Below, in pieces: positions 1-13,300 of a stretch of 64,000 nucleotides of DNA. Where the stretch lies: assembly GCF_000524195.1 (NCBI RefSeq), contig NW_020170383.1, positions 1,789,758 through 1,853,757 on the forward strand, given 5' to 3'. The notes beneath the pieces are model-generated. The model had not been told where the DNA came from, ran no database searches, and saw only the letters and a program-made list of their open reading frames with translations. The translations under genes were made by a program, and so were the position numbers. Numbering within the stretch: the stretch's first letter is position 1; each line of letters opens with the position of its first letter. The stretch comes from Echinococcus granulosus (Eukaryota > Platyhelminthes > Cestoda > Cyclophyllidea > Taeniidae).

Positions 1-3000
1 GATGAGTGTGGCAATCTTGATACTTCTGCAATTACTGCATCTCCAAAACCACGTGGTCATGTGATGATAAGCTACAACAACATGGCGCAGAATCTTGTAT
101 CCAGGCTGAAGGAAGCACTTAGTCTGCGGGGCTGGAACGTTTGGATCTTTACCGAGCATTGTCGTATGATTTCATTTTTGATTGCGTATACTGTACTTTT
201 TCATTTACAGACCTTTCATGTACTCTTTTATAGTTTTATCCCGTGGTACATTTTCGTATGCGTCAACCCAAATTCGCTTAACTTAAATTGGTTGATAATT
301 TTTGCAACCGATTTCTTCACCCGACATTCATTCGCTCTTATAGTTTTCTAAATATCTATACTTTTGCTCTATGAATGTATTTACAGTAGATGGTTGCTTC
401 TAGTGAAAAGTTCATTGACCCACGTGGCTCATAAATGTCTAGACAAATAGCTTTTTATCAATGGACCGGTTTTTTCAGCGTCTGCTGTATCTGCTGCGGT
501 GCAGTTGTCTTAATGTACAGCTTTATTTCAAAGAAAAACATTAAAACCTATAAACATCGTACGCAATAATTATCTCTCTGCAATCCCTCAGTACGATTAA
601 GTCGGTTAATATTAGCAATAATTGTTTCGAGAGGAGGTCGTTGTGTCCTTTACTGAATCTCGCAAAATGCCGACGTCGCGACAAAGCACGCTTTGTTCAT
701 GACGTTAAATGATTGTCCTGCACAAAATAGTGTCATGGGTGGAAAAATGTGAGAAAGTCTTGACTACGTGCACTTGACAGAAACATGTGCTTTGCAGCGG
801 CTATTTGGCTTGAATAATTGTCTTCTACCCGTCTTTATTTGATTTATCTTGCTGCCCTCTTCCACCATTATGCTATAGAGATCAGTCAATTTTGAAAACC
901 ACTCCTATAATTTTTGTAGAATAGATTTTTCTGTTTTTATCGAAACTGTCTATTTACATATTTCTTTAATAAATACTGCTCATTTAAAATCTTTTTGTGA
1001 AATTATGTGATTTAATTCACTTTTTTCCTTTCATATACAGAGCACGGGTCCTTCTTGGAGCAAATGGCAGAGGCGGTTTTCGATTCTGCCGCGCTGATCC
1101 TCTGTTTGAGTTCTTTCTACAACAACTCTTGCCACTGCATCAAAGAAGTGATCTCAGCGTATGAGTATCGCATACCTCTACTACCGGTAGTGGTAGAGAG
1201 TGACTACGTTCCAATCAATTTCCTTCGTTTCCTTCTCACCGGAGTGCAGCCCATCCAGCTCTACAACGACTACCAGGTGGATGATGCGGCGGACAAGTTG
1301 ACAGAGCAACTTCGGTGCTATGGCGTGATGCGGGAGGGTGCCAACGTGAGCCAGTCGCGCCCCCGAACGGGCTGCGTCTCTCGACGCAATCAGCCTCCCT
1401 CCATATCGATCGACGCCGTCAAGAGGCATCAGCGCTCCCGCTCCGACTGTCTCAACGGCATATTTTCCAATCGCCAATCCTCTGAGCCGACGCAGTTATC
1501 CATCTCAACGGGTAGAGCTCGATTTTGCCCTACAGCACATTGAAGCACTTTTTTCACTTGGCTTAATTACACCCCTCAGTGCCAATACCTGTCTGACCTT
1601 TCTGTGATTAGCGCCTTTAGCCATGGTTCACTGTCTACAGGACGGTAAAACTGTGAAAATGATGTCAGTCTAATGTCACTACCCACGTGCATCTGGGATA
1701 AAACGATGTATTTACAGATAAATCTCAACAATTTCTGCTTCGATCTGTGAAACTATTTTTAAAGTACTAATGAGAATCCTTGCAATGATCATTGCCAAAC
1801 TTGGCATCATACTGCTTTTTATTCTATGAATATCCGGTTTCATAACAACCGACAGCTGGGGGAGATATAGCCGCTACATTCGTGCCTCCTGGCTTTAAGG
1901 AAATACTCATGCTATAGGTAAACTCTTTCCTTTAAAATAATGGCTATTGAATCTTCTTATTAGTATTTATCAGAAGCCTCTTACGTGCTGTTTAGCATAA
2001 ATAACTGGACTCGATTTAGTCATAATCAAGTTAATATACAAAGTTGAGTGCACGCCTCAAAGCGCTTATGAGTCCGACTTGACTTGTTTAGCTTTGTGCC
2101 AGTTTTCTTATTATGAAGTATTTTGCACCGTTTTCAATATTCAGAAGCGTCAGCTCCTTTAACATCAATGGCCGGGAGTCCCACCTCCGCCTATCAATGT
2201 TTTTCTTGCCAACCGAAATGCCGTCCCTGTAAGTTATTCGCGATTTTCATGCCTCTCTCCTTGCATTGGTGGGATGTTCAAAATGCTGCTAGTCACAGTT
2301 CTTGTCCAAATGCCTCACCCACTAGGTGAAATGGAATAGCACCGAGGATCTATTTTTTTTCAACATTTTATTTATCCATAAAGGTTATTAGGATATCGCA
2401 AGGAACATTTATTAAGTGAGAAATCAAAACGCCTAACTTTTATTTTAGTAATATACTACCGATTGACAATCAATAAAAATGTTTTAATGGAGCACTGGGT
2501 TTGGCGCTTTATTGGAATGCGTTCGGTAGTCTAAAAGAAGATCCAGTTACTCTGGAACTTTTGTCTACAAGCTCAAAAATGTGTAGTTGTTGTACAAAAG
2601 GCAGTAATTCTAGCACCAGAACCATGAAAAGAATAAATTGAGCTTATATCGGGAGCAATGTGTTTAAGCTACTAGTATTAAAGTCGCAATTGTTTTTATC
2701 TGTAAAATAGTAAATAGAAAAGAATTTACCACACAAGCCATAGCAACAGTAAGAAGAATTAGTCTACATTATCGCAGTCAAAAACACTTGCTCGTTAAAG
2801 GTCTTCGTTAGCGGATGGAAACGATAAATTTTTGTAGATGCTACTACTAGATTTTGATGAGTCGTCGTAGACGTGTTAACCTTGTTGCTGCTCTGATTTA
2901 TCGTGCTATGAGACCGCGTTAGCACAACACCTTTGCTGTGTATCGGACATAATAACATCTTGGAAAAGGAAGCAACATGTGAGTAATGCCGACCTGGGAA

Positions 3001-4038
3001 GCGATTTGACAATGAACTGTTAGACATGCATATGGAACTCGGGGAACCAGACTAAGATAATCTTTAGCAAATCCTTCATTCCTTGACCGTATTATTTTGT
3101 AGCAGCTGACTCTCCCAATTGATGCCGAAGACAATTCAGTCCAATCATTAATTTTGTTCCAAAATGAAACCTTTTTAGCTACTGCGGTAAAATCAGTACC
3201 TACCCATAGTTTGGTGTTTAGCTCAATAGATTTATGCAGGAGATCAAATCAGAGCTACAGAACTTATTTGTTGAATGACAGAAGGCATAGATAAACACCA
3301 TATTTAATTGCCGCTTATTCGTGAGCTGAATAACTGAAGTGGGATTTGGGGTGAGATCTTAATTGTATTGTTTTACTGACATTGTATTTTTCACCTTGCA
3401 TGTGTGGATTTGAATAACAGCTGCACTCCTCTCAAATCACGTAAACAGATACCGCACTCTTTGTCAAGAGTGGCAATCAAAATCGTATGCAAGACTTCTT
3501 CATGAGTGGAGAATGGAGGTGGGGGGGAGGATGTTACGCTGACAAAAAATGTGTAGATGATGAGAATTTGTGTCTCCTTTCAGCGCAAGCCGCGGCGATT
3601 CCGGCGCGTTTGGTTCTGGCCTCTTCAAGTGCGAGTCCGCGAGGGCAACAGCAAGAGAGCGCGTACTTCTTCACCTCCACTCCGCACATTGACACGGCGT
3701 CAGCATCGTGCAGCTCTGCGGCTATCACAACGGTTCACCTGCCGGCGCCGCTGGAGGCCTATTTGGTAGAGCAGATCCCTTCAAAGGCGGTGCGTGGGTG
3801 GCAGGAGGAACAGGTGCGCCAGTGGCTGGCGGAGCACTCGCTTGCTCACTATGCACACGCCTTTGCGTGCATTAACGGATTGCAGCTCTACGAACTCGCC
3901 TGGCAGAGGATCCGCGGTTGCGACTCCTTCTTCCGAAACCTCAGTTTTGGCATGCACATGCCCCTTTACGAGCAGCTCCTCCTCTCCAGTGCCCTCGCCA
4001 GTCTCCACAATTATCCTGACCCCTCGCCCTCCTCTTAG
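1..4038 (+). CDS. TIR-domain protein with C-terminal SAM-like domain (3' part of gene)
   Basis: Three exons join in phase: 1-163, 1041-1511 and 3584-4038, giving 362 residues; the N-terminus lies left of the window. A TIR domain spans the first two exons. Its betaA strand reads HVMISYNN, an alphaA/betaB part contains GWNVWIF, then GSFLEQMAEAV, ALILCLSSFYNNSCHCIKE and IPLLPVVV. The Glu after CHCIK aligns with the catalytic Glu of NAD-cleaving TIR domains. After a Ser/Arg-rich linker, the last exon carries a SAM-like helical bundle (QVRQWLAEHSLAHYAHAF, then GLQLYELAW). The family is the invertebrate ARM-TIR type rather than SARM1, which has SAM before TIR. NADase or scaffold activity is inference. 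AATAAA signals lie at 4236 and 4267. The GTATGA donor at 164 and TATACAG acceptor support the first junction. Confidence 0.8.
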
Positions 4039-5432
4039 TCCCCGCCATCACCACCACCGCCGGTGTATCCTGGTCTTTTATTCCCACCTGTACACAATTT
4101 GCATTCTTTTTTATTCAATGACTTTGTTATCTATTCTCTGTATCATCAACGCCCTAATCCCTTGTTAAAGTACACATTTTCTGTGAGGAAGACTGCTTTC
4201 TCGGATCATGATGTGGTTTGATATTCACTTGGTTAAATAAATGTAATTCATGGACTGTATGTTTTCAATAAAGTAGCTTACGTTCAAGAACGCACAATCA
4301 CCCCGCACATTCTTTTCAATTGATGACTTGGTTGTCTACCATTTATTAGATGAATAGTGTGAATTAGCTCCCCACCAAAATGAAAAGCATTTTAATTTAT
4401 GGTATGATAGAATTGTCAACTCTATCACGCATAAGCTGTATTTTTACTGGGTGGTTTACGCCCAAAAATGCTTCCACATTCCTTTTCTTCTCTTGCATTA
4501 GACGTCTTCTTTATCACCAAGAGTCAGCTCTTTTATTAAAGAGAAGAATTTATGCAAGGGAGCAATTTTGCTTTTGGACCAAGCTGTGATTGGGGCATGC
4601 ACGTTGCCACCTTACTTTGCTTTTCTTGCTCCAAATATTTGGCATTCAGTCGGGCAGCTTACTTCAACTAAATAACCATACGATAGCAAAGTGACAAAAA
4701 CTTAGGGTGTACCGCAGAGTGTTGACAGACGTTTGTTACTCAGTTGATTGAAATACTTGAAGCAATACCGCATAAATTGAATTGCAAAACTGCTACCTGG
4801 AGCACCAACAGGGGTATCGACTCATCCAACGTTCAAGTACAGCGCCTTGTCAACAAAAAATCGGAATTTTAGTTCGGATTTTACTTTGCAGGGTATATTT
4901 GCAGCTGTTTTTTACTGCTATGTGTTTACTTTTGATACTCAAAACCCTAGAAAATAGACAACTATCTGACATTTTTTTATGAGGAACATTTTAAAAGCAA
5001 CCTTTGTGTCCATTTATAGTTGAGAGGGTTGGTTATTTAGCTCGTTGGTGGGCAGTTTGAAGCGGTAACGGCCCCAACCATATTATTATATGAAGAATAG
5101 TCTGTACCATCTGCATTTGGGATCAAATATACTACTGCTGCATCTCATTGTTATGGTTATAATCACTGGTCCAGTCGTACGCTAGTTTTTGGGAGTTCTC
5201 GATCATACTGATCCGTTGCATGGAGGAGAAATCTTGTAAACCGGTGGCTTGGACTTTTTTCCCCTCTGCTGTGTCCACAACGGAAATGTCACATTTTGTA
5301 AGGAGGCATGAGCCACTACAGATTGTCGGGAAAGTGCGCTCATCCAGTATCTGCCGTACTATGATTAGGCTACTCCTTGCTCTCCGCAGTGAATTGCCAA
5401 CAAAGTACTAATGGTTTTATTTAAGATCAGCC
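4039..5432. other. Downstream region of the TIR gene, no further gene seen
   Basis: Two AATAAA hexamers at 4236-4241 and 4267-4272 are the likely polyadenylation signals of the TIR gene. The short open frames at 4380-4982 have no recognisable domain, no splice partners and AT-rich codons. I see nothing else here. Confidence 0.5.
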
Positions 5433-5532
5433 NNNNNNNNNNNNNNNNNNNNNNNNNNNNNNNNNNNNNNNNNNNNNNNNNNNNNNNNNNNNNNNNNNNN
5501 NNNNNNNNNNNNNNNNNNNNNNNNNNNNNNNN
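5433..5532. other. Assembly gap (100 Ns)
   Basis: Exactly 100 Ns, the conventional length for a scaffold gap of unknown true size. Distances across this point are unreliable. Confidence 0.99.
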
Positions 5533-8500
5533 GTTAGTTAATACAAGAAGGGCGTGGATGTAAGGACCGGTGATTGTGGGATGCAGTTATGCGCCAACCG
5601 ATTGCCGACCTAACCCAGCATGCGAAATCAGATGTGTGTGTGTGCGTGGATCCATGCCACCCATTCATCAGCAGGCATCAAAGTTCACGGTTCTCATGGG
5701 AAAACTCAAATAAGTCCTTTTGTTTCGGGTGGTAGGCTTCAGCTATTACTTTAGTGCATTTATTTGGAAGAAAGCATGCAAAACAAGGTGTCATTGACTC
5801 TGTTAAGCATCATGCTTGGTTCACAGAGAGTTCAACGTGAAGGACGGCATAAATGTAAACATATATAGCAAAAAAGTTCTAACGCCTACTAAACACAAGC
5901 ATTAAATGTAATACCGCATGTTAATTCCCAGAATGCGACTACGAATTTCAAGTACTTTTGAACTAACCATCTTCTATCCGTATTCACACAAGTGTAATAC
6001 GATAGTGGTTCATCCCTCGGTTCTGGTGAGGCGCCACTTTTGTACTTTGAATTAGCCCCTTGTACCTCGCTGGGTGGGCTGGCATTTTGGGCCATGCCAA
6101 TAGCCCAGACACCTTCTCTGCTCTAAATATATGCATATTCTGCCTGAGTATTGTGTCTTCTTTCGTCTTCAGGGAGTCTCGGGACGCCACACAAGCATTG
6201 AGGTTAAGTTAAATTTCGGACCACGTGTTTAGTATACCTAGAGTTAAATTGCTGTACTAGTCCTTCTAAAAAATTTACCAAATGACTGTGTATACCGTTC
6301 TTTATAACGCGACTCACCCAGGGACACCAAAAATATGCAGTTTTTGACATGGAATCACCTGCTACAATGCACACCAACGCTGGCACATGAATGTAAAAAC
6401 GCCTAGAGCTGGTGCTCCTCAATAAGTTGAATCATCAAAGCTTTTTGTAAATACACAGTGCCTCCAATTGGCTGAAAATGATAGCCTGTATGTGAACTAC
6501 CTAAATAGTCAGTCAATGATCGAAACCTTCCAGTAGAGCTCCATTGTACCCACACCAATAATAACTGGGTACTCGGAAATCACCACAGTCTGATCCAAAA
6601 CCCAGTTACTGTATTTTTTCCAAAAGTATGTATTCAAATTACCTTATTGTGCTAACGTGTGGAATGTTAAAATTGTAATGAAATATTGAAGTGCCCCTAT
6701 TGGTTCGGTAGCAGGAAAACAGTATAAACTACGTAAATGGGAGTTTTATTCGTATAAGGGAAATGTTTCTACTTTTATGCAGTGAGAATGCGATTTATTT
6801 TCCATCAAACATATATAAAGGAGGCTCAACAAGCAGCACCAATCTTTCTAAAACTTTTGGTTAAATTATACTGCAATTTTGATTAGTTGGATTTTGTTAC
6901 CTTAGAAGTGGTTCCTTTCTCTCAATACAACAACACAAATCTGCACTACACGCATCGGCATAATACTATTATGTAAGTACTAATTTTTTTGGCCAAAACA
7001 TCACTTAAAGTCCTTAAAAATGGATAGTGACTTTGCCAGCACACTGTAATGGAGTTACGAGTAATGTGTTTTTAAAGCCTCCTCTGCAAAACCCATTCCA
7101 ATAACGCTATGTATTTCCCCAGCCTAATCCTTGACGGGAAATGAGCCTTGGCAATGCCTATCCATATTTCCCCATCGGCATAGCCACTAGCTGTTCAGAC
7201 GATGTTCCGATGTTACGGATTATTTGATAGCCTGAATCCATGCCTCGGTGAATGGCCTGCGGCAGATGCCGGACCCTAAAAGCACCCGAAGCAAATTCCT
7301 ACAATAGTGATCATGAACCTTTAAATGTGCTTAACTGCAGACACGATCATTGTGTATTCATTCTTTAGGGGATTGGGAAGTAGATTTATGCACAATGCCT
7401 CCCATAAGAAGTGTTGGATGCATGATTGTCGAAATATCCGTTCTTGAAGTTTCTTTGTTTTATTCTTTTCTAAGACGGCTGCTTTATCCTGAAAAAATCA
7501 AAAGAAATCTTGCGTAGACACAAGGTTCTCACAATGAGTTGGCGGCTGATTCAAGAATGTTCATTTTACTGGAATTTGCGCCGCTTGCGACCCCGACATA
7601 AGCGAACTACTAAACCTCCCTCTCGCTTCTATGTATTGACGGTTACCTTTGTTCTACTAATAATAAACATGAATTAATCCAGTTTGGGGTTTAAAGTTTT
7701 GAAATAAGCATCACAGCTGACGGATTATTTTGGGCCCGGAAGACGAGCCACCTATTGGCGCAGTTTAAGACTGGGGCTCATATAGACTGTGTAGACATTA
7801 TAATGAATGTTAAATAAGGGGAAGATTTTTTGCAAATATTGATGGTAATGCTCTTGTTGCAGACAGCAACACCGAAGTACTAGATTTTTCTCAAAAAAGT
7901 AAACATTTGTCGCAATTATCTGCCAAGGACAAGTGGAGCCGCCAGATAAGCTGGTGATGCCTGTTGGAGGAAGTCTGTTCGACATCGTCTAATCATTTCG
8001 ACTTCATTAAATCCAGTCTTTCGGTATCGACGTGTCCTCACATATTCGGAGCCTACGATAAGTCAACCGACGCTAGTCGACCCAACAGAGACGGGTAAGT
8101 TCTGCAGCCTTGAGACACCTACAGATCACAACATGCAATGATCGCTGCTCCTCATACCCATATTATTCATCCGACTTTTCCATGACTTGTGAGTACGCAT
8201 GTGCAAGATATTGAATGGAATCTTGCAACCTGTAAAAAGTATTCAAGCCCTTGCCAAAGCTACGAAAAGTGCCCTTAGCGGTTTCATCGCCTAGCTCCCT
8301 CCATCCTCCACAGTTAGTTTCCGGATCGGTGGAATAAACTACCGCTATGATGTAACAACTCATGTCTTCGGTAAATGTACTAAATACAGATTGCTGCTAA
8401 AGATGAAGTTAAAGAAGATTTGTGAATCAATGTAATATCATCTTGGTTCAATGCTTACGAAACGTCAGTAGGAGATATCATTGCAAGTTATAAAATACCG

Positions 8501-8890
8501 TCTCTGACAAACCAGACTTGAGGATACTCTCGGTTACTAGGTAGTTATAAAATCCCACTAGATATTATATACGCCGAACGTAGATTTGCTTAATAAAACC
8601 ACCTCACCGATCATGAAGGTGGGGATCAAAGCTTACCGTACACACATGATAGCTATTTATATTAAAGTACTTTTGCCGCTGAATTCAAGTGAGGAATTAT
8701 TCTCCTAGGGCAAAAGATTTATTTTTGAAATTCGCCAACAATCTCCTCGTAAACAAATGTTCACATCTATAAGTCAAACTTTATACTGTTTGCCTTCGTG
8801 ATAAATCGCGGGACAGTAAGTGCTTTTTGGATCATTTACCTCGGAAAGAACAGTTTAGGCAACATTGCGAAATCGAAAACATAAATGAAA
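5533..8890. other. Gene-free interval
   Basis: No open frame here has a recognisable domain or a convincing pair of splice sites. A 66-codon minus-strand frame at 8163-8363 is the best candidate, but I do not recognise it. A short GT-rich run occurs near 5633-5645. A minus-strand AATAAA at 8718-8723 probably serves the small gene at 8891-9286. Confidence 0.4.
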
Positions 8891-9286
8891 TTAAGCCTTC
8901 AGAATTGGGTAGTTGTAGTCGTCGTAGTGCACTTTCAGTGGACTGAAGGTGGATTGCATCTCCACTGTTGAATCCGAGCCAAAAGAGGAGTGCAGTTTTG
9001 GAACCTCAGATATGTTTTCAGTGAGTTTGATCGCAGCTGTAGCTGATGGTGATGTTGGTGCTTCAGTGCCTTCTGGTGATGCCACGAGCCCTGAGCCGCT
9101 AGGTCTACCAAAACAACGTTTTTCAATCCACAAAAGGGCCTTTGAAGGCTTCATAGAACTCCCTTCTTCAAATGTACCAAAATAGACGACTCGATCTATC
9201 TCCTCTAGATTTGAATCACCCCTGAGGGGAGCTGACTCCACGTAAGCGAAAATGACCAGAATCCCGTAGATGGCCGTCGAGTGCAT
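8891..9286 (-). CDS. Small predicted secreted protein or propeptide, unknown family
   Basis: A single-exon frame of 131 residues, reading from ATG at 9286. I chose this start because it puts a hydrophobic signal-like segment (MHSTAIYGILVIFAYVESA) directly at the N-terminus; an in-frame ATG 21 codons upstream would bury it. The remainder is acidic and rich in Ser/Thr/Pro, has one Cys, one dibasic Lys-Arg site (WIEKR followed by CFG) and a Tyr/Asp-rich end (HYDDYNYP). There is no transmembrane helix after the signal. A minus-strand AATAAA at 8718-8723 lies about 165 nt past the stop. A prohormone-like peptide is possible, but no known flatworm neuropeptide motif such as a C-terminal amidation site is visible. 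It could also be one exon of a larger gene. Confidence 0.45.
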   Translation of the reverse strand: MHSTAIYGILVIFAYVESAPLRGDSNLEEIDRVVYFGTFEEGSSMKPSKALLWIEKRCFGRPSGSGLVASPEGTEAPTSPSATAAIKLTENISEVPKLHSSFGSDSTVEMQSTFSPLKVHYDDYNYPILKA

Positions 9287-10396
9287 CGTAAAATGAATTG
9301 TGGCAGAAGCTCCCTCGCCTTTTGTAATGATAGTCAGTCCAAAGTTCAACTGTCATCTTACATTATTATACCTACACGTGTAATCACGATTTTTAATGGG
9401 GCGAGGGTAAGATAACCATAGTGTTTGTGTTAAGCACCTGTCATTTTTACCCAAACGGCAGTGCTATCAAAAGCCGAACTTAGGGACCTGGCGCAACTCA
9501 TTTAAGCATCCGTTTTCGGTGCAAATATGCTCTAAAGTTAGGGCACAACATTTTTAAAACAAAAAAGATAGTCTAGACAATGGAAAACTCAAAATGAATC
9601 CTAGCCACTAGACACGATAAAACCTATTTCAGAGAACGCTTATCTTTTGGCAACCATGAGGTATAAGCAAATTGACACCACCCGAGTGAGCATAGATAAT
9701 GATGTAGTCCTACTGTTAGTACGAACTGGACATTAAATGAACCCGTATTTGAAATTTAGTTTGTGAAACTATAAGCTCAGGAGTAATTCTACCAAAATAC
9801 CGTGATGCTAGAGCCAATACCCATCAATCCTAGAAGTCAAATGCCTGAGTCCTCATACCAAACCAAAACCAGAATACACTGGCCTTCAGCTGGATTCAAC
9901 GCTTAATCATATTTTCATCCTTAAATCACCTTGCTAACTGGGAGTTCCGAAGTCGTAACAAACCAGGAGGAGCAATCACCTGCACTTTCGAAACGAACGC
10001 TCGCAAATAATGATGCAAGTAACGCCTAACACTTGAAATGAGACTTGAGAAAATCTGAAGCTGTGTCGAAATTAGCTTATTCACAAATACGGAAAACCTG
10101 AACAACAACTATCACAAAGACGCAAATTCATTACCGCGCGTTAAACCGACCTATCACAAAGTGAATGTCATTCCGGTCAAACACTCAAGACAGGGGCACA
10201 AGATTGGTGTATAACGACTACTCGAAGAGTATCTATCACAAAATGCATTCCAAGGCGGAGCGAAACGAGGCCGTACGATGGCACAATGCACCAAAAACTC
10301 AGGAATGCTGAGAACCACGAAAGAGAAGAATATTTTTTTCCAATGGCCTCATATGTACACATTCACACAATCTCATACTTCCCCAGACAGGCGGAG
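9287..10396. other. Intergenic interval, nothing recognised
   Basis: About 1.1 kb between the small secreted frame and the 3' end of HEATR1, both on the minus strand. The open frames are short, AT-rich and unrecognised. Confidence 0.4.
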
Positions 10397-13300
10397 TCAC
10401 TCATTATTCTGAGCTGTAGCGCCGATCGCTTCCAGGTCTGCGAAGAGACGATTAGCGGCCGCCTCCACCTCATTTCGATCGTCCTCAAGAGCTTCAGACA
10501 GAGCTACCAGCGTGTCTGGGACAAGACAGGTAGCCAGACCGAGATCACCGCTAAGCCCCACACGCGCCTCCTCCCCTCTGCCCTCCATTAGGGTATCGAA
10601 AGTCTGTTTGAGCAACCGCAAACCAGCCAGTCGCATTCGCCAGTCTGCGCTTCGCGTGACCAGGTCGCAGAGACAGGTACCAAAGGGTCGAAGAAGCGCT
10701 TCATCGCCTCCAATGGCACTGAGGAAGGCAGCCACGCAGGGAACGAAGTCCACTTCAGTTAGACCGAGAGCAGCGACACCCAAAGGTTTAATGAAGGCTT
10801 GAGGCAGGGCCAGCACCGAATCGGTGCCGGCAGTGTCAAGACAAGCCGAGAGCTGCGATTCTGCGCGTAGCCATGCCGCAGTCGCTGCGAGCGCACTACG
10901 AGCACAAGCACCGGCAGTGGCGTTCAACCCAGCCATGCCACTCGAGAAGCAGTCGAGAAGCTGGGAGAGTTCGAGTGGTGAGGCAAGTTTTCGGACGTCT
11001 AAGGATGTAGAGGTAAATTACGAATACCATCTCATCTTTAAACCTCAAACCTAGTTATAAATACCTGGAACCGGGATTCCAAGAGATCGAAATTCAAGCA
11101 ATAGAAATAACTTTATCGTGAAAGAATTATTTAATTTTAAATTAAAAGCGTAAAATGGACGATGAATCATGCAGTAGCACCTACTTTTGGACTTGCTGTC
11201 ACCGGCGAGAAGGGAAAGGCAACACACAAAGAGGTTGACGAGATTTGCATTCTTCACTAGCGAAACGAAACATTGAGCTGAAACTTTAGTAGACAGCCTA
11301 AAAAGAGAAAAAAAAATGAAATTATGACAACTGAGGAGTATAAACGCTAAAATGCTCAGATAAAAAACTGGATAATCCCAACAAAATATGTATCGAAACT
11401 ACGATAAAACTGACAGATACTTCAAAAAAAGGGACATCAACGCTGAGGTAAAAACTAATACTAAAACATTAATGCTGCCAAATCTTCAATAAACATTGTC
11501 CTGCTTTAAATCAAATGCGACTGACAGTGTGTAATCGACACGGCCAAAGAATGTCAGCCAAGAAAAGTGTACAGAATAGCAGTATTTTTTAAAAGTCGAT
11601 ATTTCGGAACACAAAACTGTATAAAATTAACAAAAAAGATTGAAACCAAATTTCGATTTATTTTGATAACAATGAAAGAAGATTGTATATGAGGGAGAAA
11701 AACCTGCCTTTCAAGGACAGCGAAGAGACTCTGCAACCGAGCCATGACAACACAGATGTCGGGTTTCCCTTCAACTAGCCATTGAAGACATTTGCCCACC
11801 AATTGCAGCCGATGATCAGCATTCATGGCGGCCAGGAGAGAGGCGCCTGCAAGACAGGCGGCCTCAGAGACGACGCTAGCGTCCTCCGTTACCGGTGATG
11901 AAGTGGTTGAAGGGGCAGCAACAGTGGCAGTGATAGCGACAGTGGGCCGGCAGTCAAGAGCGAAACGGAGTAGTCGCCAGATGAGGAGAGGCTCGGAGGC
12001 GTAGGCAGTCTCGAGGGAGTTGGGTAGACCCTCGTTTGGACGCGAGGACTCCATGTCCACATCGCTTGTCGCCGCGACGGAGAACGCGTAGTCTGCGTGG
12101 CTTGAGACGAACTCTAGTCCCCCGGAAATTAGGTGCTGTGGCAATGAGAAAAACAAAGGATTTAAAAATGCTGCCTTTTGAACAAAAAACTACATTCCGT
12201 ACTGGTTTGTCAACATACGCTTGTAATCTCCAGAGTGGTTTAGTTAAATGCTAGGCAAAAACAAATCCATTTTTCAAAATGGCCTCGAATTAGTATCTGT
12301 AAAGCAGAGGAGTTTAAAATACGTTTTAAACGCACAGACAACCATTGATTCCCACTGGATGTGTGAATTCTGAATCATTTGGTTCTTGAGTTCGAACTCA
12401 ACAACCGACTCGAAAGGTGATTTAAACTCGATCAGTGGGCTCTAAATTATTGTGACTTTCAAAGTTAACTGAAATTCTACTTCATTTGAATGATTTCGTT
12501 TCCTAAGAGAACCTGCTAAAACCACTGCAATTAGAAAAACCTTTTAGATTGACCATAGAGGCACTACTGAAATGAATAAATTGGTAGCAACTGTACTCAT
12601 ACTCTATCTATGCATTTCTGTCCTACTTTGTTAATCATTGGGTCTTGATTCAATAACAATAATAATAATATTAAAGGATAATGATTTTGTGTCCTTTTAT
12701 GAATGAATTAGCTTAGCAAAGTGTAACACAACATCTTGAGCATCAATTGAAAAAAAGTGTTAGCTGAAATTTACGAATATCAATGGTACAGTCTTTTGCG
12801 AATGGATCAAAAGCTAAGCTCAGAAGTGGCAGTTTCGTTCCGCAATATGAACTCCGCAGTCGCGACTTTAAGCACAGTGAAGGTATTGAAATGCTGTCCC
12901 GGGATTTTCACAAGTTCACTTAGACGTATCAGAGTATGCACCCATTCTCCAGTGCACAGAGGAACGTATAATAGTGTATAATATAAAAGCAATAGATATC
13001 AAACAAACAAATTGAAGCTTCATATATTGTAGGCACTACAGAGACAACTACTTTACTTCGAAGTGTCTTCCGTTTAAGCAAATTGCCACTTCAAAAAACA
13101 TTTTCAAGGCTTTCAGACCCGAGGCCATCAGTTGCAACATTCAACCGCGAAACAGCACTTTATTCAGTTAGCCCAAGCAAGTTTGTCTTAAGTGAAGCAT
13201 AAGCACCAAGTTACAAGGGTTGCACACTTTTTAGAAAAGGAACTTCGAGTAACAAGTAACCAAATGCAAATATGCATGCGAGACAACACTGCTTGTCACA

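Noticed and set aside
8163..8363. A 66-codon minus-strand frame containing GGWRELGDETAKG
   Set aside because: It looks mildly protein-like but has no family match I know, no firm splice sites and no partner exons.
10512..10802. Plus-strand frames opposite HEATR1 exons (also 14220-14456, 16557-16838)
   Set aside because: These are antisense shadows of GC-richer coding exons; the minus-strand frames match HEATR1.
12807..12992. A possible extra HEATR1 exon with a RLSELVKIPG stretch
   Set aside because: The only acceptor-like AG gives phase 1, while the flanking exons both require phase 0.
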